Origin: an uncultured Bacilli bacterium
GTDB taxonomy: Bacteria; Bacillota_I; Bacilli_A; RF39; UBA660
NCBI GenBank assembly: GCA_947587115.1
Contig: CANPXY010000018.1
Span: 1-18,852 of the forward strand
Direction of reading: 5' to 3'
Length of the DNA: 18,852 nucleotides
A program made the position numbers and the translations under genes. A model generated the notes under the pieces. It saw nothing but the letters and a program-made list of their open reading frames with translations. It ran no database searches and was not told where the DNA came from. Each line of letters begins with the position of its first letter. Position 1 is the stretch's first letter. Shown piece after piece: positions 14,268 to 18,852 of this stretch.

Positions 14268-17226
14268 ATGCTTCTTCTTTGGTCTTATCGTTTAAACGGA
14301 CACTTACTAATTTACTGACTCCTGATTCTTGCATCGTAATTCCATAGAGGGTATCCGCATATTCCATCGTCTTCTTCTTATGGGTAATAATCAAAAATTG
14401 GGTCTTATCTTTATAATGATCGAGATATTTGCCAAATTGATCGACATTGGCCTCATCTAAGGCGGCCTCTACTTCATCAAAAAGACAGAATGGCACTGTT
14501 CGAACGTTTAAGATTGCAAATAGCAAGCTGATGGCGGTCAAAGTCTTCTCTCCTCCCGAAAGAAGCGAAATGGTCGTCAACTTTTTACCAGGAGGACTGG
14601 CAATAATCTCAATTCCGGTTTCAAGAAGATTTTCTGGTTGGGTCAATTTGAGGGTTGCAGAGCCACCGTGGAAAAGTTCTTTAAATACTTGCTTAAATTC
14701 CTGTTCAATCTGGGTGAAGGTCTTCAAAAATTCTTCCTTCATCACTTCGTCCATTTCATCCATGATCTCAAGTAATGTATCTTGGGCTTCTAACAAATCC
14801 TGACGTTGATTCATCAAAAAGTCATACCGCGTACTTACACGTTCATACTCTTCGATCGCAGAAAGATTGACCATTCCTAACCGCTTGATGTTCTCTTTGT
14901 AAATTTTTAATTTGCTTCTGGCTTCTTCTACTTCGATATCCAAAGAGTAGTTCTGTTGGGCTTTTTCAAAAGTAAGTTCATATTCCGAAGAAAGTGTATT
15001 TAACATTTGATCTAATTTGATATCTAATTTACTCGCTTCGATCTCAAGTTCTTTTAACTCAGCTTCCTTCTTGCGAAGCAGTGCATTTTGTAAGCGATCA
15101 TCGGCTTCTTTTTCTTCGATCGAGCGTTTCATGCGTTCTTCTTCGCCTGCTAGCTGCTTGATTTGGGCCATCGTTTTTTCTTTTTCAGAAACTTTTTCAT
15201 AGTACTTACCAAGAATCTTCTCTTCTTCCTCTAATAAAGTAGAATCTACCAGATGGCCAAGGGAAGTTCGCTCGTTTTCGATCGCAAGTAATTGCTCTTT
15301 TAATTGTCCGTTTTGTTCCATTTTTGCGCGCAACAATTCTTCTTGTTCGATTTGCTGTGGCTTTTGTTCATATCGAAGATTTTCAAGTTTGGCAATTTTA
15401 GTTTTGATTTCTTCGATCTCTTCCGTCAAGGATTCCATTGCTTCCTTATTAAGACGCGCTTGATTCATTAGATGCTCTAAATCTTGCTTTTGGGAAATAA
15501 TACTTTTTCCAACATAAGAAGAACTTCCACCCGTCATGGAACCACCTACATGAACTACATCGGCATCGAGGGTAATAATTTTGTAACGATGATGAATTTT
15601 ACGTCCTAAGTTGTTCGCCCCATCGAGATTGTCGGCAACGATGACATTTCCTAATTGATTTAAAATAATGTTGCGGTAAGTAGCATCAAAAGAAACTAAA
15701 TCTGAAAAAACACCGATAAAAGATGGATCTTGCTCTAAAATCTCCATGGTATCAGGATCAATCGCTTTGGGTTTGATTACATCGAGTGGAAAAAAGGTAG
15801 CGCGTCCTAATTGATGCTGTTTCAAATAAGAAATTGCGCGCTTCGCATCCTCTTCATGTTCCGTCACAATAAAGAACTTACTGCTGGCAATCGCAACTTC
15901 GATCGCCTTTTGATAACGAAGATCGACCGTGAGGAGATTTCCTAGCGCATTATGAATTCCGGTCAGTTTTGGATTTGATAGAATCGACTTGACGCTGTTA
16001 GGAAGTCCGCCACCATTTTCGATTTCCTGCCTCAATAAATCAATCTTGTGCTCCAACTGTAACAATTCTTTATCTTTATAAGCATACTCTTTTTCTAATA
16101 AACTTTGTTTCTGCTTTTGGTCTTGGATTTGTTCTACTTGCTCACGATCCTCTTGTTGCAAAAGAGCAAGGGTCTCTTGTTTTCTTCGAATTTCATCTTC
16201 TAAAACGGCCAGTGCTGATTTTTTCTGTTCTTCTTCTTCTTTCAACGTTAATAAATTCTGATGAATTTGATCGCTGTTTCCATCATACTTACTACGTTCT
16301 TTTAAAAGCACCCGTTCACTATTCAATTTTTCAACTTCTTGTAAAATTTGAACTAAGTTTTGATTGGCTTCATCCAATTCTTTTTCAATTTTAGAAAGTT
16401 GATTTTTACTTTCTGTAATTTTGACATCTTGATTTGTATATTGATTCGATAGCAATAAAACTTCTTGCTCAAGAGATGCAATCTTATCTTTTTTCTGATG
16501 ATAATCTTCCATCATATCATGAATGTCGTAAGCCAAGAGTGCCACTTCATATTTTTCGACACCATTTTTATTTTCTAAATATTCTTTGGCTTTGGCACTC
16601 TGTTCTTTTAAAGGCTCTACTTGTAATTCTAATTCCGCAATGATGTCATTGATGCGATCTAAATTATTGTGCGTTCGATCGAGTTTACGAAGGGCTTCTT
16701 CTTTTCTTTTCTTATACTTTAACACTCCCGCCGCTTCTTCAAAAATGAGTCGACGTTCGGTAGCAGAATTACTTAAAATTCTCTGAACTTCCCCTTGTGA
16801 AATAATGTTGAACGATTCTTTACCAATGCCACTATCTAAAAATAAATCTGTAATATCTTTTAAACGGCATTTTTCCCCATTTAAAAAATATTCATTTTCC
16901 CCACTTCGATAGGCACGTCTTTTGATAGACACTTCTGTATAAGGAACTTTTAAATAATGATCATTATTATCAAATACCAAAGATACACTGGCAACATTGA
17001 GCGGATTTCTCGACTTGCTTCCTGAAAAGATGACATCGCTCATCGTTCCATCACCACGAAGGGTTTTGACAGACTGTTCCCCTAATACCCAACGTACGGC
17101 ATCCACAACATTGCTCTTGCCACTACCATTGGGCCCAACAATACATGTGATTTTGTCATCTAAAGATATGGCTAACTTGTCTGCAAACGATTTAAAACCG
17201 GTTGCTACAATCTCTTTTAAATACAT
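14266..17226 (-). CDS. smc: Chromosome partition protein SMC (short-armed)
   Basis: ABC-type ATPase that, as a dimer with ScpA/ScpB, compacts and segregates the chromosome. The N-terminal head carries Walker A GPNGSGKSN (31-39). A coiled-coil arm runs about 170-405, the hinge about 405-570 ends in GGSMTGG (561-567), and the return arm spans about 570-840. The C-terminal head has LSGGEKT (889-895), Walker B FCLFDE (913-918), the D-loop ALD (922-924) and H949. All ATPase motifs are intact. At 986 aa it is about 200 residues shorter than B. subtilis SMC (1186 aa). The loss is split over both arms, so it is a shorter rod rather than a truncation; mycoplasma SMC/P115 is of similar size. The ATG follows AGGGTGG. 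It is monocistronic; rnc and ftsY, frequent neighbours, are absent. Confidence 0.96.
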   Translation of the reverse strand: MYLKEIVATGFKSFADKLAISLDDKITCIVGPNGSGKSNVVDAVRWVLGEQSVKTLRGDGTMSDVIFSGSKSRNPLNVASVSLVFDNNDHYLKVPYTEVSIKRRAYRSGENEYFLNGEKCRLKDITDLFLDSGIGKESFNIISQGEVQRILSNSATERRLIFEEAAGVLKYKKRKEEALRKLDRTHNNLDRINDIIAELELQVEPLKEQSAKAKEYLENKNGVEKYEVALLAYDIHDMMEDYHQKKDKIASLEQEVLLLSNQYTNQDVKITESKNQLSKIEKELDEANQNLVQILQEVEKLNSERVLLKERSKYDGNSDQIHQNLLTLKEEEEQKKSALAVLEDEIRRKQETLALLQQEDREQVEQIQDQKQKQSLLEKEYAYKDKELLQLEHKIDLLRQEIENGGGLPNSVKSILSNPKLTGIHNALGNLLTVDLRYQKAIEVAIASSKFFIVTEHEEDAKRAISYLKQHQLGRATFFPLDVIKPKAIDPDTMEILEQDPSFIGVFSDLVSFDATYRNIILNQLGNVIVADNLDGANNLGRKIHHRYKIITLDADVVHVGGSMTGGSSSYVGKSIISQKQDLEHLMNQARLNKEAMESLTEEIEEIKTKIAKLENLRYEQKPQQIEQEELLRAKMEQNGQLKEQLLAIENERTSLGHLVDSTLLEEEEKILGKYYEKVSEKEKTMAQIKQLAGEEERMKRSIEEKEADDRLQNALLRKKEAELKELEIEASKLDIKLDQMLNTLSSEYELTFEKAQQNYSLDIEVEEARSKLKIYKENIKRLGMVNLSAIEEYERVSTRYDFLMNQRQDLLEAQDTLLEIMDEMDEVMKEEFLKTFTQIEQEFKQVFKELFHGGSATLKLTQPENLLETGIEIIASPPGKKLTTISLLSGGEKTLTAISLLFAILNVRTVPFCLFDEVEAALDEANVDQFGKYLDHYKDKTQFLIITHKKKTMEYADTLYGITMQESGVSKLVSVRLNDKTKEEA

Positions 17227-17250
17227 CTTACCACCCTATTCACTAGTATC

Positions 17251-17280
17251 ATTATACACTACTTAAAGTTTTTATGGCAA
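17251..17280 (-). promoter_or_regulatory. smc promoter
   Basis: TTGCCA (17275-17280) and TATAAT (17251-17256) with 18-base spacing on the minus strand, 24 bases before the smc start. Confidence 0.7.
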
Positions 17281-17281
17281 G

Positions 17282-17320
17282 AAAAAGACGCTCAAACACG
17301 ATTAAGTCTTGGAACGCCTC
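17282..17320 (-). terminator. Second terminator-like hairpin upstream of the smc promoter
   Basis: Read on the minus strand, AGGCGTT pairs with AGCGTCT (with G-U pairs), enclosing a second partial stem CAAGAC/GTGTTTG, and TTTTT follows. The G-U pairs favour folding of the minus-strand RNA only. It ends right at the smc -35, so it would protect smc from read-through. Confidence 0.45.
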
Positions 17321-17370
17321 GGTATAAAATAAATTCTTCTCTATCCATCACTTTATAATATTCAGTTGAT

Positions 17371-17395
17371 AAAAAAAGAACACTAGACAGTGTCC
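17371..17395 (-). terminator. Terminator of the small heat-shock gene
   Basis: GGACACT, loop GTCT, AGTGTTC, then seven T on the minus strand. The stem begins at the stop codon of the hsp20 gene. Confidence 0.8.
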
Positions 17396-17781
17396 TAATC
17401 AATCGTAATTTGTTTTTTAGTAGATGCTGGTCTTTGATCTGGGAAAGTGACAACTAATGTTCCATTTTCATAAGTTGCTTTCACTTGATTTTCATCAATT
17501 TCTCCCACATAGAATGTTCTCTTTGTTTCCCCATAGAAACGTTCTTTGCGGATATAGTCTCCCTTCTCTTCCGTGGTCTCTTCTTTTTTGGCAGAGATGG
17601 TCAAATAACCATGGTCAAGATCCATCGTAATATCTTCTTTCTTTACTCCAGGTAGATCCATCTCTACTACACATGAACCATCTTTCTTGTAGATATCCGT
17701 CTTCATGAGACTTCCTTCTTTAAAATCAGTGTTGAAATCAAACATGTCATCAAAAAAACTACTTCTTGGTATTAAATTCAT
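17395..17781 (-). CDS. Small heat-shock protein, Hsp20/alpha-crystallin family
   Basis: ATP-independent holdase chaperone that binds unfolding proteins as large oligomers. The 128-aa form has a short Phe-rich N-terminal arm (SSFFDDMFDF). The alpha-crystallin domain spans about 26-118 with EMDLPGVKKEDI, GDYIRKERFYGETKRTF and the hallmark A-x4-G-x-L (ATYENGTL). The C-terminus ends with an I-x-I motif (ITI) used for oligomer contacts. I place the start at 17781 because AGGAG lies 9 bases upstream; an ATG 9 bases earlier sits against that site. It is monocistronic with its own terminator. No CIRCE inverted repeat is visible upstream, so HrcA control is not supported by sequence. Confidence 0.93.
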   Translation of the reverse strand: MNLIPRSSFFDDMFDFNTDFKEGSLMKTDIYKKDGSCVVEMDLPGVKKEDITMDLDHGYLTISAKKEETTEEKGDYIRKERFYGETKRTFYVGEIDENQVKATYENGTLVVTFPDQRPASTKKQITID

Positions 17782-17803
17782 CAATATCATCTCCTATAAT
17801 TAT

Positions 17804-17809
17804 ATTATA
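17804..17809 (-). promoter_or_regulatory. Possible -10 of the hsp20 promoter
   Basis: TATAAT on the minus strand within GGGTTATAATATAATTATAG, about 23 bases before the start. The expected -35 region is a poor match. Confidence 0.4.
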
Positions 17810-17854
17810 ACCCTTTTTGTGGGAAAACTATGTATAAATTGTGAAAAAATGATG

Positions 17855-18721
17855 TCATTTTTCTACATTGGCTGCTTCGTTTAACAAAATCTCTAAAGTG
17901 TCGATACTATACCCTTTTTGGGTAATATAATTTAAGATGGTCGATAATTCTTTTTTTACAGCAGCACTCATGGGTAGACCAATAATTGCTCCCTTTTCTA
18001 ATTTGTTTTTGATCGTTGCATAAGGATAATTTTTTGCCAAAATTGTAGGAATGATCGTGTGCATTTTTTTCTTTTCACATAGTTCTAAGACTTCTTTTTG
18101 ATCGTATTCGGCATAACAGTATTTGCCCTTGACATTGGTGATGCTTTGAAGAAGGTCCTTGGAGTTTTGAAAATTTAATTCATCATAAGTAGAATCATAG
18201 CTCAACACCTCTAGTTGGTGTTCATCTCTTGCCAACTGATAGACTTCTTCCGTATGATTTTCAATCCATCTGCCATCTAAAAAGAAAGTAGATCGAATGT
18301 TTCTTTCATTTAAATAAGTGACGATCTCTGTAATATCATCGTTAGGATCTACGCGAAAGACAAGAGCGACACTATTTTTGATGGGATTGCCAGAGGCAAT
18401 ATAGCGATCATAATATTCTTCGATGCTGATGGTAGGTTTCACTTCATCAAAGACCAATAAACTTTCATTGAATTGACCATATTGTTTCATTTTTTGAAAA
18501 CTTTCATTGATGTTGACACTTTTCCCATTGGCTCCGGGTAAGATGCTATCTTCTTGTAAAACGGCATCAATGGGAAGAATTTCATACTCTGATTGTACAT
18601 TTTGAATTTCTTTCATGATTGGATCGTTTCGTCTTACGATATCGACTGCCCGATCGGTATAATAAAAACTTAGACAGATCAGAAAAAGCGCAGAAGATAA
18701 TTCGATGAATTTACGTTTCAT
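17855..18721 (-). CDS. Membrane-anchored NodB-fold protein, probably inactive polysaccharide deacetylase
   Basis: A 288-aa protein with an N-terminal anchor (about 8-22) and an extracellular body. Residues about 50-115 form a conserved-looking preface (ILPGANGKSVN, FNESLLVF, YIASGNPIK). A NodB-like domain follows. VALVFRVDP (118-126) sits where active enzymes have TFDDGP, then STFFLDG (144-150), then EHQLEVLSYDSTY (167-179) where GHEIGNHTYSH is expected. The C-terminal strand-helix pattern GYSIDTLEILL is typical of the fold. The catalytic and metal Asp and both metal His of the HxxxH motif are thus missing. It may bind glycan or act as a scaffold; no enzymatic role is claimed. The ATG follows AGGTGATAAA. 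The gene stands alone; its stop is the only TGA stop I found among the genes here. Confidence 0.75.
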   Translation of the reverse strand: MKRKFIELSSALFLICLSFYYTDRAVDIVRRNDPIMKEIQNVQSEYEILPIDAVLQEDSILPGANGKSVNINESFQKMKQYGQFNESLLVFDEVKPTISIEEYYDRYIASGNPIKNSVALVFRVDPNDDITEIVTYLNERNIRSTFFLDGRWIENHTEEVYQLARDEHQLEVLSYDSTYDELNFQNSKDLLQSITNVKGKYCYAEYDQKEVLELCEKKKMHTIIPTILAKNYPYATIKNKLEKGAIIGLPMSAAVKKELSTILNYITQKGYSIDTLEILLNEAANVEK

Positions 18722-18781
18722 TTTATCACCTAATTTACTATATGAAACTTCCTTGCATTTCAGAAATACTTCTCAAACAAG

Positions 18782-18823
18782 AAAAGAATTAAAATGAAAT
18801 AAAAATGTATTTCATTTTAATTC
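18782..18823. terminator. Perfect 15-bp inverted repeat near the right edge, likely terminator
   Basis: GAATTAAAATGAAAT (18786-18800) pairs perfectly with ATTTCATTTTAATTC (18809-18823) around an 8-base loop. On the minus strand TTTTCTTG follows, so it probably ends a leftward transcript from beyond the window. Confidence 0.6.
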
Positions 18824-18852
18824 GCGCCTTTCGGCCATTACCATAATTTGGT
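18824..18852 (-). other. Edge fragment: possible end of a gene or structured RNA
   Basis: The last 29 bases, read on the minus strand, contain GGCCGAAAGGC, a small stem with a GAAA tetraloop, just before the terminator-like repeat. It could be the 3' end of a structured RNA or the last codons of a gene; two frames stay open to a stop inside the repeat. Too short to decide. Confidence 0.2.

Noticed and set aside
14447..14803. Plus-strand frame of 118 codons inside smc
   Set aside because: It is very Ser-rich, as expected from the complement of Glu/Lys-rich coiled-coil and head codons; no start signal.
17791..17854. CIRCE/HrcA operator upstream of hsp20
   Set aside because: No TTAGCACTC/GAGTGCTAA-type inverted repeat is present; only an AT-rich -10 region.
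1..18852. Mycoplasma-type code (TGA = Trp), suggested by the short SMC
   Set aside because: All genes run full length with TGA read as stop, Trp is TGG, and one gene ends in TGA.
1..18852. CRISPR, tRNA, rRNA, IS elements, prophage or attachment sites
   Set aside because: No repeat-spacer array, cloverleaf, transposase or integrase was seen on either strand; all genes are ordinary chromosomal ones.

Overview
The window looks like chromosomal DNA from a low-GC Gram-positive bacterium of the Bacilli. The evidence is AT-rich sequence, strong purine-rich ribosome binding sites, a T-box leader, a Bacillus-type mraZ-rsmH-ftsL-pbpB block, DnaI, a B. subtilis-like peptide deformylase and a YjcZ-like mini-protein. 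TGG encodes Trp, and TGA acts as a stop (end of the gene at 17855), so the genetic code is standard. Several traits (a 986-residue SMC close in size to mycoplasma SMC/P115, a threonyl-tRNA synthetase without TGS domain, a pseudo-deacetylase) suggest a host-associated lineage near Erysipelotrichia/RF39/Mollicutes. That placement is inference. There is no sign of phage, plasmid, IS element, CRISPR, rRNA or tRNA.

Layout. (1) 23-4018, minus strand: a short division-wall operon mraZ-rsmH-ftsL-pbpB, with a sigma-A-like promoter, four 10-bp-phased TGG boxes (probable MraZ operator) and a strong terminator right after pbpB. The usual downstream genes (mraY, murD, murG, ftsQ, ftsA, ftsZ) are not here. 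(2) 4212-5699, plus strand: a solitary multi-pass GT-C-type glycosyltransferase, converging on thrS over a shared bidirectional terminator. (3) 5726-8199, minus: a T-box leader followed by an unknown 160-aa gene that overlaps thrS. (4) 8204-9162, minus: dnaI with its own promoter, preceded by a non-coding stretch with several hairpins. (5) 9349-13318, minus: ftsW, comEA, comEC, i.e. a septal glycan polymerase followed by DNA-uptake genes, with a hairpin between ftsW and comEA. (6) 13418-14232, plus: a 60-aa Gly/Trp/Tyr-rich tail-anchored peptide and def. (7) 14266-17280, minus: smc as its own transcription unit. (8) 17371-17809, minus: a small heat-shock protein. (9) 17855-18721, minus: a membrane-anchored NodB-fold protein that has lost its catalytic residues. 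A perfect 15-bp inverted repeat lies near the right edge and probably terminates a transcript entering from outside.

Most of the window is core cell biology: septal peptidoglycan synthesis (PBP2B, FtsL, FtsW), ribosome and translation functions (RsmH, ThrRS, Def), replication loading (DnaI), chromosome organisation (SMC) and DNA uptake (ComEA/ComEC). I found no clear new multi-gene system. The observations most worth following are the dead-site NodB-like protein, the T-box-controlled unknown gene fused by overlap to a TGS-less thrS, the short-armed SMC, the phased MraZ operator, and the hairpin-rich non-coding gap before dnaI.
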